Made by a program: the position numbers and the translations under genes | Notes under the pieces: generated by a model | Databases searched by the model: none | The model's input: only the letters and a program-made list of their open reading frames with translations | What the model was told of the DNA's origin: nothing | From: Pithys albifrons albifrons | Taxonomy: Eukaryota > Chordata > Aves > Passeriformes > Thamnophilidae | DNA length: 64,000 bases | Assembly: GCF_047495875.1 (NCBI RefSeq) | Contig: NC_092472.1 | Location: 1,482,349 to 1,546,348, forward strand | Direction: 5' to 3' | In this document: one piece after another, positions 1-10,632 of the stretch | How positions within the stretch are numbered: the first letter of the stretch is position 1 | How the letters are laid out: each line of letters opens with the position of its first letter

Positions 1-2790
1 TTCTTGGGGTAAGAATGAAAGATTTTGTTGTCTATACACCGTGGAGACTCTTACATTAAATGTGCACAAAGAATCCACACATGCCCTGGGTTTATGGGCT
101 GCCTTTGCTAGTGAGGCAACAATGTCACACATCTGGAGACACCAGAACTGTGTAAATAATGAACACAGGCCCAAGGTGTCACCTGTGGCCATCCTGCCCA
201 GCAGAAGAGAGGACAATCACTTCAGGTACCTGGCTGCAGGGTAAGTGCCCTGTGGGGTCTATCATCCCTCATCTCTCCTTATCTGACTTCTTACATGATG
301 GGGAATGGTCCACAACAGTTCACATGATCCCCAGAGAAATGAACTTTGGCTTTGGTGGTCAATTTTGAATATTACTCAGCACAGATCAAGAAGTGCTTCA
401 CACCTTTCTTCCATAACCTGAAAATGCACTGAGTGTTGAGTGAGCTCCTGCAATTGGGAGGCAAGAAATTCCATGGGAACACATGGCTGAGGGTGGTGGG
501 GAAAATTGATCCCATCCATCAGGAGCCAAGAAAAGGATGGTTTTACAGAAATCCCAAGCAAAGAGCCCTTTTTACAGGAGCTCACCATGTCAGAAAATCA
601 GGCCACTGATTTAGGTGTATCATTCTGATATAACTTCTCAGAATTACATCTTCATATAAATATATATGTATATAAATTGTATGTTGCATATAATATGATA
701 AATATTATATTTCACATTGCCTACAAGAGACTAGAATTTTGATTACATATTATATTGCTATACTATTATATATTTATTAATATAGTATTATATTAGATAA
801 TATGTAATTATAGATAGAATTATTACTATATCTCCTTTGAAATTTATAATATAAATTTACTTATAAAATTATATTTGTAAGTCAATATACCTATTTAGGC
901 ATATATTCCTAATAACCAATTCAGATGTATAATCCACCAGGTCAGTCTTCCCATGAGATCCAGAACAAATTAAGCAAATTTAGGGTCTGACCTCCTCAAA
1001 TTCTGACAATGCAGTTTGCTTCTCCCAGTGCTTTTTCTGTCTCTCATAAACAATCTGAGGCAGGAACACTCTCATTCTATTTTCAGTTTAAGACACAATT
1101 CAACAGGGAGCCAATTACAGATGAGGCCATTATTAAAATAATCACATGGGTGTGCATGGAAAGTCAACTCCAGTGCACGAGTGCAGACATGAGGTGGCAG
1201 GAGTCAAAGAGCTCATTATATTAATTATTAAATAACTATGGAAAAAGGGTGAACTTCCATCTTCTGAAATCCTTCAGTTGAGTCTTACTAAAGTATGTGT
1301 TCCACTCCTGCAAGACTTAGAGGTTTAATACAGGAATCAGAGAGAATCAGTCTGGTCCCTCTTGGCTTTAAACATCTCTGGATCTTGAGGGAGTAAATGG
1401 TTTGCCAAGAAATAAAGTCAAAGTAAAGCACACCTACATCTACAGTGTGGGGAGACAGCTACTGAGGAGATATGATATCAGATCCCAGTCTTGTTTCCTC
1501 TGGTACAAGGCAAGGGGAGATCAGTCCAAAGAAAACTCCTCAGCAGATTGAAGCAGTCAAAAAGAAAGTACATTTACTTGTTAATGTCTAATAGTCTCAG
1601 ATGTCTACGGTACAAAGGAAAGTATTTGAACAGCTTTAAAGTTTTATGGTTAGAATAACATTCAATAAAAATACATTTTTGCAGGACTGGCTAAGGAACC
1701 ACAGGCAGGCAGGAATTCCGGGAAAGCCCCCGTTTCTCCAGGGAGGAGCCAGAGGGGAGCAGGGAGAGGGTCCCTGCTGCACCAGACAAACAGGGCAGGG
1801 ATGTCTGGGGGTTTTTTCCCTAGAACAGTGTGTCCTTGATCAGGCATCAGTCCCAGAGTTGTAGCTTTCTCTCAGGAAAATCCCAAATCCAAAAGTTGGG
1901 TGCTATCTTTGCAATCACCACAAAAATCTGGCATGTTCCATGTGCCACTGAACCTCCCCATATCCATAAGCTTGGTTAGAAAATAGTCATGAACTTTTGG
2001 AGTAACAACTGACTCTTGGACAGAAAGGTTCTGGGCCAAGCTTCAAATACACCCACCTCATGATTTATAGATTTGTATCAAAAGCAGAGCAGGAGATTTA
2101 CTGTTTCCCATGATTTAGGGAGCTGAAACCAGGTGAGATTCCGTGTTTTTTAATGAGTTTGACCTAGAATTTTAAAATCCCTTTGATTTCCACATTCAAA
2201 GTGAAAGTCAGAGAAATGAGCCCACATGAACCAGACCCAAGAATGTATCTCCTCAAAGCCTGTGAAGTGAAAGCACAACTTTGCGACAGCTTTTGTTGAC
2301 ATCTTCCCTTGCTGCAGGCTTCTGAAGCTTCTGACTGCCCAAATGCAGAATGTCCTCACCTCACTATTTGCAAATGGTCTTAAAAAGTGTAAAAGTCTGG
2401 CTATACATTACATGAGGATTATGAAAATGCATTGTCTGGCACAAACATATTCCAGGGTTTCTGGGAGCTATGCTCTCTCTCTGCATCAGTTGATGCCAGG
2501 GTGAACTACAAAGATATTTAAGTGGAGAGGAATAGGAAATAAAAACAAAATAACTGAACAAGGACATCTGTAAAATATTTTCTGAAGGCAGACATGTTAC
2601 AACCATGAAGTCAACTGTCCCCTGCAGATTTGCACAGAATAAGAGTCAGTGCCCTCATACTTGCAAGTGAAAATATTCCAAGGAAATTGCTGAATAGCCA
2701 GAAATACCAGTTACAGCAGTTCCCCCAGTTCCTCCAGCCCAAAGAAGCAGGGAGTTTTATAGAGCTTTTTTATCAATTCTTGAATTAAAT
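1..2790. other. unique non-coding DNA with AT-rich tract
   Basis: No coding or repeat signature is recognised here apart from a strongly AT-rich stretch at about 645-900. That stretch is made of irregular TATA/ATAT runs, an ordinary degenerate AT microsatellite. The open frames are short and lack codon structure or family resemblance. This is probably intergenic or intronic. Confidence 0.6.
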
Positions 2791-3197
2791 CATAGAATCA
2801 CAGAATGGGTTGTGTTGGGAGTGACTTTAAAGACCATCTTTGTCCAATCCCCTGCCATGGGCAGAAACACCTTCCACCAGCCCAGGTTGCTCCAAGACCT
2901 GTCCAATGTGGCCTTGGACACTTCAGGGATGGGGCAGCCACAGCTTCTCTGGGCACCTGTGCCAGGGCCTGCCCACCCTCAGAGGGAAGAATTTCTTATG
3001 TATATCCAATCTTTCTCTGCTCTCTGGCAGTGGGAAGCCATTGCCCCTTGTCCTGTCCCTCCAGGCCATTGTCCCAAGTCCCTCTCCAGCTCTCATGGAG
3101 CCCATATAGGCATTGGAAGGGGCTCTAAGGTCTCCCTGAAGCCTTCTTTGATCCAGCCCAAAAACAATTCCAGGGCTCCCAGTCTGTCTCCACAGAA
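2791..3197 (-). mobile_element. CR1 LINE 3' fragment
   Basis: The left edge reads as the reverse complement of the CR1 3' terminus (CATAGAATCACAGAATGG). It is followed by the familiar CR1 3' region in reverse, including a 'TTCCACCAGCCCAGGTTGCTC'-like block near 2,870 and a 'GGGATGGGGCAGCCACAGC'-like block near 2,925. The match fades near 3,197. Only the 3' end is present, the 5' truncation typical of CR1 insertions. The short open frames here are chance readings. Confidence 0.88.
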
Positions 3198-3928
3198 AAT
3201 ACACACACACAGGCCTGGTTTTTCTCCCATCATGTAAAAAACTGCTGGTCAGCAAGGCATGGAGCAGCCATAATCCTGGGAATATATTCTTCAGGTCTTT
3301 GGATATGAGAACCTGACCAGAATTACAGGTGAAGGCTTTTGAACCTGACAGTCCACAAGCACGTTTTGTGAGCACAGTCCTCACAAACACAGATCTTTTA
3401 TCTTCCTGGCCAGAGTTAAGTCTGCAGCCTAAAGAACCAATACTTTATCTCCAGAAGAAATGTCAGCAGACAAATTTTCTTTGATGTGTTAGAAAAAGTG
3501 TTGTGTTCTCACTCTGTAAGTAAAATTATGTACAGCTTCACATACAGGGAGTACTTTGCTACCTACACAAAACATTATTGTGATCTCTAACCCTGGTGGG
3601 GAGACCACACTGCAAACAATATTGGGGAAATATAACAGAGGAATGGGCAAACAAATATGGGAAGATATATTGTTACTCTCAGGCATTGGGCCAGCTGTGG
3701 CCCTTCTAATGTGCTCAGCATGGTGCCTCTTTTACTATCCACATCCCTGCTGCACTCTCCTGCCTTTAACTTGCTTTTACCCTCTTGTACCTCCTGCTAT
3801 CTTTGCTTTCATGGTTTTAAAGTGTCCTGACTAGCTGGCACTGCAACAGGCAAAGAAGAAAAAAACTGTGGTGTGGGAGGAAGACACCCTCTCTCAGTGA
3901 AAGAGATTCTCTTGAACTCCTTTATCAT
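3198..3928. other. unique non-coding DNA
   Basis: Nothing recognisable. A short open frame at 3,556-3,834 has no family resemblance and no coding signature. Confidence 0.5.
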
Positions 3929-4462
3929 TCACAGAATCACAGAATCACTGAAGTTGGAAAGGACCTCCAAAATCACAGAGTCTAAAATGTGTCCAATCCC
4001 CACCTTGTCCCCCAACCCAGAGCACTGAGTGGCACAGCCAGTCCTTCCTTGGACACCTCCAGGGGTGGGGACTCCAAACCTCGCTGCGCAGCCTCTTCCA
4101 ATGCCTGACCATCCTCTCCATGGAGAAATTCCTCCTGATGTCCAACCTGACCCTGCCCTGGCCCAACCTGAGGCCGTGCCCTCTCCTCCTGTCCCTGTTC
4201 CTGGAGCAGAGTCTGACCCCTCCCCTGGCTCTCCCCTCCTGGCAGGGATTGCAGAGAGGGAGAAGGTCCCCCCGATCCTCCTTTTCTCCAGGCTGGGCCC
4301 CCCCAGCTCCCTCAGCCCCTCCTGCTGCTCCAGCTCCTTCCCCAGCTCCGGTCCCTGCCCTGGACGCACTCCAGCCCCTCAATGTCTTTCTTCTTGTGAG
4401 AGGCCCAGAACTGGAGACAAGACTCGAGGTGTGGCCTCACCAGTGCATTAAAACTGTTTGAT
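3929..4462 (-). mobile_element. CR1 LINE 3' fragment (second subfamily)
   Basis: It begins with a reversed CR1 terminus (TCACAGAATCACAGAATCAC). The body differs from the 2.8-kb copy, with 'CACCTTGTCCCCCAACCCAG' and 'CTCCTGGCAGGGATTGCAGA' blocks. The same variant recurs at 21.5 kb and 53.4 kb, so at least two CR1 subfamilies are represented in the window. Confidence 0.85.
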
Positions 4463-4789
4463 AAACTGTGATTGCATTCTCTGTTCCCTTTTACTCCCTC
4501 TGGGCCAGCCAGCCAGATGTTTCTCCAGAAGGAAAACAGGTCTGGTACAGCTTTCTGGAAAGGAATAAAACATCAGATTTAAATGAGAGCTATCAAAGAA
4601 CAGGCCAAAGTGTTTGAATGGGCTCATCTGAGTAAGTACCTGAATAATCAATTTTCTACAATTTTTCCAGTCCCAAGTAGTCCAACAGCAGCTGCCAGCA
4701 GGGCTTACTTTGCAAGACCAGGCAGGGCACAGGAATAAGCAACCAGGTCTGGATCTGCTCCTGGCTGGATGATGATAACACAACTCCAA

Positions 4790-5627
4790 AGACATCTCTA
4801 TATTTGCAGGTGACACCAGCCTGAGTGGTGACAGTGACACACCTGATGGACAAGATGCCATCCTGAGGAACCTGGACAAGCCCATGGGAATCTCATGAGG
4901 TTTAACAAGAGCAAGTGCTGGAGCTGCACCTTGGTCAGGGCAACCACCAGGATCAATCCAGGCTGGGGATGAGCAGATGGAGCAGCCCTGGGGGAAGGAC
5001 TTGGGGGTGCTGGTGGGGGAGAGGCTGGACATGGCCCAGCCCAGAACCCCCCGTGCCCTGGGCTGGTCCCACAGCGTGGGCAGCAGGGCAGGGGGGATTC
5101 TGCCCCTCTGCCCCCTCAGGTGAGACCCCACCTGCAGAGCTGCCTCCAGCCCTGGGGCCAGCACAGGAAGGACATGGAGCTGCTGGAGAGAGTCCAGAGG
5201 AGGCACCAAGATGGTCAGAGGATGGAGCAGCTCTGCTGGGAGGGAAGGCTGGGAGAGCTGGGATTGTTCAGCCTGGAGAAGAGAAGCTTTGGGATGACCT
5301 TATTGTGGCCTTGCAGTACCTGATTGAGATGGAGACAGACTGTCTCCAAGGGCCTGGAGTGACAGGACAAGGGGGAATGTCTTCCCACTAATGGAGAGTA
5401 GGTTAAGATCAGATATCAGGAAGGAATCCCTCCCTGTGAGGGTGGGCAGGCCCTGGCACAGGTTCCCCAGAGAAGCTGTGGCTGCTCCATCCCTGAAGTG
5501 TCCAAGGCCAGATTGGACAGGGCTTGGAGCAACCTGGGCTGATGAAAATCGTCCCTGCCTATGGCAGGGTGTGGAATGAGATGATCTTCAAGGCCTCTTC
5601 AACCCAAACTGTTCTGTGACTCTATGA
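4790..5627 (+). mobile_element. CR1 LINE, 3' part of ORF2 plus 3' UTR
   Basis: This is one of the longer CR1 copies in the window. From about 4,800 it follows the 3' end of CR1 ORF2 (the reverse transcriptase C-terminal region: 'GGTGACACCAGCCTGAGTGG', then 'CCTGGACAAGCCCATGGGAA', then 'AGCCTGGAGAAGAGAAGC' near 5,270). It then runs through the 3' UTR to a terminus 'TCTGTGACTCTATGA' at 5,627. Indels relative to other copies, such as the shortened segment near 4,880, break the reading frame. It is a dead 5'-truncated copy. The copy at 51.6 kb shares several of the same deletions and so belongs to the same subfamily. Confidence 0.9.
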
Positions 5628-6052
5628 AAGGTATCATTAACTATGGGTACTGGAGAAAGGATAAAGCCATTGCTGAGCCTCTGTTGCACCTTCTAAGCCA
5701 GGATAGCTTTACATTAATACTGATAAATATGAATTTTGATTCATTTGGGCTTTTGAAAAATACATTTGACTTTTAGAGCCTACACACATGAGCAATGCTG
5801 CAGTTCCTGCAGGCTCCTGCTGTACATTCTGGGCTTTGGGACTGACTTGTTTTCTGTCTAAAACTGCCTGCAACCAGACAAAAGTCTTCTTGTGGTTGTG
5901 ATTAGCATCAATAAACTGGGATGGTTCACTCTCAATGACATGAAAAAATAAAAAAGGCAAGGAAAAGATGTGGATATCAGCCCTGAAAAAGTGGTTACTG
6001 CCTTGAGCATTGCTTGGTGATCCTGAGCTGAGCTCTCTGTAACTGAGGCTTA
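5628..6052. other. unique non-coding DNA
   Basis: Nothing recognisable between the CR1 copy and the SINE. Confidence 0.5.
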
Positions 6053-6182
6053 CAGGATATTCTAAGTTACAAGGGACCCACAAGGATCATCGAGTCCAAC
6101 TCCTAAAGGAATGACCCATACAAGGATTAAAGCCATGACTTTGGTGTAATTAGCACCGTGCTCTGATTGACTGAGCTAATGA
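6053..6182 (-). mobile_element. tRNA-Ile-derived SINE (TguSINE1-like)
   Basis: Read on the - strand, the element starts with a decayed tRNA-Ile-like head. It has a TAGCTCAGT A-box-like segment at about 6,165-6,178, an anticodon-arm region 'GCTAATTACACC' and a degraded B-box. It ends in a CR1-like tail ('GATGATCCTTGTGGGTCCC') whose terminus lies at 6,053. This head and tail combination is the structure of the passerine SINE mobilised by CR1. The mutated B-box and missing acceptor stem exclude a working tRNA gene. Confidence 0.75.
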
Positions 6183-7742
6183 ATACATGGCATGAAGGCG
6201 AGAAGCCCACGCTGCAAATTGCCAACAAACTTCTGCTATGGACAAGAGAAGCCACCAAACCATAAAAAAATGAAAGCTTAAAAGTCCCACTTTGGCTGAG
6301 CAAATTCAGCTTTACAGGCCTGTCCAAGAGATGGTACAGCAAAGCTTCTTGGAAACCTCCTGAGAAACTCCTGTGGTGCATGGCAGTGCCAGCTTACACA
6401 ATGGAAAGCATACATGGGATGTTTCAAGAAATCACTTCACTTGGGAAAAAAAAGTATGAGCAATGTTTCTTTCTGAGAACTGATTTTCCGAATAGAAGGT
6501 TCATTTTCTTGCTTAGAACAATTTCTCCCTTCAGCTGTAAACTGAAAAATTTACATATGAAGTAGTCTTAAAATTCTACTAAGTCAAAATCAAGACAAGT
6601 GTTCCGAGGCCATCATCCCTTCTGAGACATTTTTTCTTTGGAAAGTGAGAGACCTACCAGAAATTGGAAGATTTTATTGCACTTGACAGAACGTCAGGCT
6701 CAAAGGAGGAAACCTCAGCCTTGGTATTAAGGAATATAAAACTACTGACTCCAATTTAGTTTTGTTCCATTTATATGGGCATAGAATTGGGTCTTTGAAA
6801 GCAAAGTCACCGGGCTTCAGGCAGCAGTCATGATGGGGAGACACCACGTGAAAATTGCTTTTTTTCCTGTTTCCAAGACATCAGTTCTAAAGTAAAGGCT
6901 ATAGGTGGTGACAAACTTCAGCACTACAGATTAAATCAAGACAGGAAAAGTAATTAAGGGTGAAAAATAAACAAAGGAATATTTTAGCTATCTTGGGGAT
7001 GAAAGTTTCTTTTGCCTGGCATTATTAGTCTTTTCCCATCAATTTTAGCTTTGCTTGTGAGAATACTAGATTCTCTATGGCATGCCAAGTCATGAATCTA
7101 TCATAAAAAAATCTATTTTTTAAATCTTTCTATCACACTATTAAAGGAAAATGCTGTGTTGACCAAAGTGTCCACTGGTTTGACGTAGCCTTTCCTTGTT
7201 CGTTGTTTTAAGGAACATGAAGGAGGCTGGGACTAAGGGATTTATAAACGTTAAGCAAACCCTGTCCCTTTAATCTGAAATGTGTCTCTCTTTGCCCTTA
7301 GGTTGACATTTATTGTTTAAAAATGTTGAGAAAACGCACTGAGGAATTGCCCATTCCCATCAGTCTAAGTATGAAATGTTTAAAGTGCACATATTTCATC
7401 TAGTGCCAGGTCCAGGATCGCAGCCAGGGCTTGTTTGACAACCAGATGACTAACACAAAGGGGTTCCCCTTATGAAAACACTCAGATATGTGAGTTGGCA
7501 CAGGCCAGGGGCTCACAACATTCCCTGCTGGGAGCCTGTGCACAGGCATGTGTGGGGCACATGGGCAGCCACAGGGAGAGCTCAGTGCCCTGCTGAGCCA
7601 AGAGCCATGGGGAAAATGATCTGAGGGCCATTTTCTATCACCCTGGAATTCATAGAGTTGCTTAAGGGCTTTAAATGGGAACAATTTTAAGAACAAAAAT
7701 GAAAACAGAGCCCACGTTGCCTGGAGGTGAAGTGATGCTGAT
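6183..7742. other. unique non-coding DNA
   Basis: About 1.5 kb of AT-leaning sequence with no repeat family or exon that I recognise. Confidence 0.5.
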
Positions 7743-7980
7743 GTGCAGGTTTGAGGTTGGATATTAGAAAAAGGTTCTTCCCCCAGAGGGTGGTGGGCAC
7801 TGACCAGGCTCCCCAGGGCAGTGGGCACAGCCCCGGGGCTGCCAGAGCTCCAGGAGTGTTTGGATGATGCTCTGGGGCACAGGGTGTGACTCTTGGGGAT
7901 GGGCCTGTGCAGGGCCAGGAGTTGGACTGGATGATCCTTGTGGGTCCCTCCCAGCTCAGCATATTCTGGGATTCTGTGGT
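7743..7980 (+). mobile_element. CR1 LINE 3' fragment
   Basis: It follows the third CR1 variant of the window (block 'CCCCCAGAGGGTGGTGGGCA', then 'GGGGCACAGGGTGTGACTCT'). It ends in 'GGGATTCTGTGG' at about 7,980. The same variant occurs at 18.5, 27.1, 31.1, 33.4, 39.9 and 58.9 kb, making it the most frequent CR1 type here. Confidence 0.88.
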
Positions 7981-9062
7981 GCTGTATTACACACACTGCC
8001 TGTGCCTCAAGCTTTCCCCATAAACCTCTGGACATGAAGAATTAACAAGGAGGATTCAATCTTTCCAGGGTCTTCCTTTTTTGACTGTTTCTTCTAATCC
8101 TAAATTTCATCTTCAATTTACAAATAATTTGTTCTGATTAACTTTAAACAGATATACTATTACACTGTCAGAGACTGATAGACAAACCATGATTTAGGGA
8201 TCCTATTACCATCCTTAAGGCTGAACTTGAACAGTCTCTAGGCTACCCCATGTGAGTGACATTCCTCCAGCTGGGTCTCTACTATCAGGTCCCAGGAGTG
8301 ACCACCATCTTCTATGCATCCAACTCAGATTCCAATACTTTTTGGGCTTCAAACACATGCTGGCTGTCCTATCTTGAAAAAGATTTGCACTTTATAAAAT
8401 ACACAGCTGAGGCTTTTGTGTTTATGGAGGAACCTTCTGGCTTTACCTGAAGGTACAATATCAAATATTTTCCTGGGTGCATCAAACATCTTGAACTTAA
8501 AGCCTCTAGTGACTATGATGTGCACCTATTTCTATTAACATCAGGCTCATATTTTAAATGTTGAAGAGTAAAAAAACCTACAGATTCTTAACAGTTGCTA
8601 AAAATGCTGATACTGATCAATATCAGAGTCTACATGACCAAGAGATGATGGTGATGTGGTTCAATTGGATGTGCTAAGCAAATTTTCAAATACTGTGTTT
8701 CTTTCAACTGAATTCAGATTTTTTACATTTAAAAATGAAAAATAAAAAAATTAAAAAGTAAAAATGTTTTAATGGGAAGGGGTTTGAGTACATTGGGGAA
8801 CAAAAGGTGGAGATGTGAACTGGAGCTGCTCCTCAGCTGGAGGAGACATGTGTTGACCACCTCTCTGTGACAACACAACAGCACACCCGAGGGCTCCCAG
8901 CCCTTGTCTTCTCCTGAAGTCTTTGTGCAATGACCACGTAGCCACGGGAAATTAAACAGAGGTATTTTCCTCTAACTCAGTAAATATTTTGCATGGAGAG
9001 AAAGTAATGTGAGCATCAGGAATTTCTTGGCATGGGCTGCTCTCCCAATTAATATTTACCAG
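7981..9062. other. unique non-coding DNA
   Basis: No gene or named repeat is seen. There is an A-rich run (AAAAATGAAAAATAAAAAAA-like) at about 8,730-8,770. Confidence 0.5.
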
Positions 9063-9672
9063 TGTCTTGGGTTGAGCTGGCAAAATGCCAACTGCCCAAG
9101 TACAGAGAAAAAGGGTTCCTTCTCCCCCCCCAAACAGCCAAGAGAAAAAGAAGAAGGAGAGGGAAAAAACCCCCTCCAAATGAGGTTTATGCTGAAACTA
9201 ACTATATGTATTTATACAGAAAAGAGAAAATTAAGAGAAAACTCCAATATAACACACACACAAGTTATATATAACAAGAAATAACCTCTCACTCTCCAGT
9301 TAATACAAAGTCCATTACTCTAGACTTATAAGCACTCCAAAAGACACCTAGCAAGAAACAGAAAGAGTAACAACAAAATGTTTCTACTTCCCTGAAACTC
9401 AAACAAAATGCAAGTAGTGGCAGCAGGAGCAGGGCCCAGCACAGCAGCAGAGCTGTAGCACGTTCTTCTTCTACTTCAGCCATGGTGGAACTGCCTCAAC
9501 ACCTCCCACTGCTGCACTCATGTCTTAGGTTTGTGTCATCTGGTATGAAATATTTCCCTGGTTACCCAGTCAGGTGAGAGCTGTCTCCCAATCCACACAG
9601 ATTCTCTGAGCCTGCTATTTGAGGCCCAGCTAAAACAACGACAACCAGTCATCTCCCTGTCGTTGCACCACA
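9063..9672 (-). mobile_element. endogenous retrovirus LTR (solo or truncated)
   Basis: The + strand edge TGTCTTGGGTTGAG pairs with an approximate far edge TTGCACCACA, giving TG...CA termini. Several features align with the LTR at 61.39 kb: the same TGTCTTGG edge, the C-run near 9,125, the 'TATTTATAC' box and the 'TGGTATGAAATA' block at 9,542. The - orientation is preferred because a TATAAATAC box (reverse of 9,212-9,220) then lies in the downstream part of the element. No internal retroviral sequence adjoins it. A clean target site duplication was not found, so the right edge is uncertain by tens of bases. The element carries a 64-codon open frame, listed separately. Confidence 0.55.
9289..9483 (-). 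CDS. small hydrophobic ORF inside the LTR
   Basis: This is a 64-codon open frame on the LTR's presumed sense strand. Its ATG sits in an excellent Kozak context (TTCCACCATGG). The peptide has a short acidic N-terminus (MAEVEEE), a Leu-rich helix at residues about 10-29 and a second hydrophobic, Cys/Phe-rich stretch at about 36-50. It therefore looks like a signal-anchor or two-helix membrane peptide. No family is recognised. The related LTR at 61.4 kb keeps part of the second stretch in an open frame (61,657-61,899). It may simply be fortuitous coding potential in an LTR. Confidence 0.2.
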   Translation of the reverse strand: MAEVEEERATALLLCWALLLLPLLAFCLSFREVETFCCYSFCFLLGVFWSAYKSRVMDFVLTGE

Positions 9673-10469
9673 TCATTTCCAAAATCCTCACAGCACATAC
9701 GGCTCCCCAGGGTTATATTTGAGTTAAGAGGAATCTTCTTTTGCAGATCTCTTGAGGGCCAGCTGTTCCTACAGCACTAATTGTAGCTTTGATTCCCCCC
9801 TTTCACCACCAGCTGCGGGTGAGGTGGGACACTGGTCCATAGCAATGTGTGTAATTCCAGGCCTCGGGAACGGCACATCCCTCGCAAAGCCAAACATCCA
9901 CCTTCCTTCTGGGTTTCTTGCACCAAGGTATTGCTAAGACATTGTTTACAGTCTGACAAAACAACACAAAACTGATTCAGAGCCTGCCAAAAATTCCTCA
10001 TCAAAGCAATCCAGACTTTGGATCAAAGGGTGTGTCACCAGTTTGGATCCAGCCTGACCAATCAGAAATTAAATTAGAATTTCTCAAGGAGAATCCCTGG
10101 CCATTGCACCTTATTCATAACACCAGCAAACAAGCAGTGCAAGACAATGCTTTTAATTACTATATTCAGGAAATTAATTCATCCTTGAGCTATTAGGAAT
10201 GGATCTGAAATCATCCAATTACTGCCCAGGATATGACTGGGAGCAAGAAACTTCCCCATAGCTACTTCAAAAGACCAAGTTTGGAGTAAGCTGGATGTAT
10301 TCCTTCATGTAGAATTCATTCACAATGTAGATGTGTTCCCAGGATGACCTCCTGGGTCAGTACAAGGAACTGTGTTGTCTCAGAGGTCATGGGGACTTCT
10401 GACAACCTTCTCTTCCAAGTATTCTCCAACCAAGTCCTCCTTTTGCAAGCAGAACATACCCAGGCGATC
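9673..10469. other. unique non-coding DNA
   Basis: Nothing recognisable. Confidence 0.45.
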
Positions 10470-10632
10470 ATCACAGGGCAATCTAGGTTGGAATGGACCT
10501 CAGGAGGTTCTCTATCTCCACTTCCTGCCCAAAGCCAATCAGCTATGAAACCAGACCAGGTTGCTCAGGGCTTTAACAAGCCTGGTCTTGAAAAGTCTCC
10601 CAAGAGTGGAATCTCAATAGCCTCTCTGCTGA
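10470..10632 (-). mobile_element. old diverged CR1 fragment
   Basis: Reverse-oriented CR1-like blocks are visible: 'AGGTTGGAATGGACCTCAGG', 'GACCAGGTTGCTCAGGGC' and 'GGTCTTGAAAAGTCTCC'. Divergence is much higher than in the neighbouring copies and the terminal repeats are lost, which indicates an older insertion. Confidence 0.7.

Noticed and set aside
6053..6182. tRNA gene
   Set aside because: Only a decayed A-box-like head and anticodon arm are present, fused to a CR1-like tail. It is a SINE.
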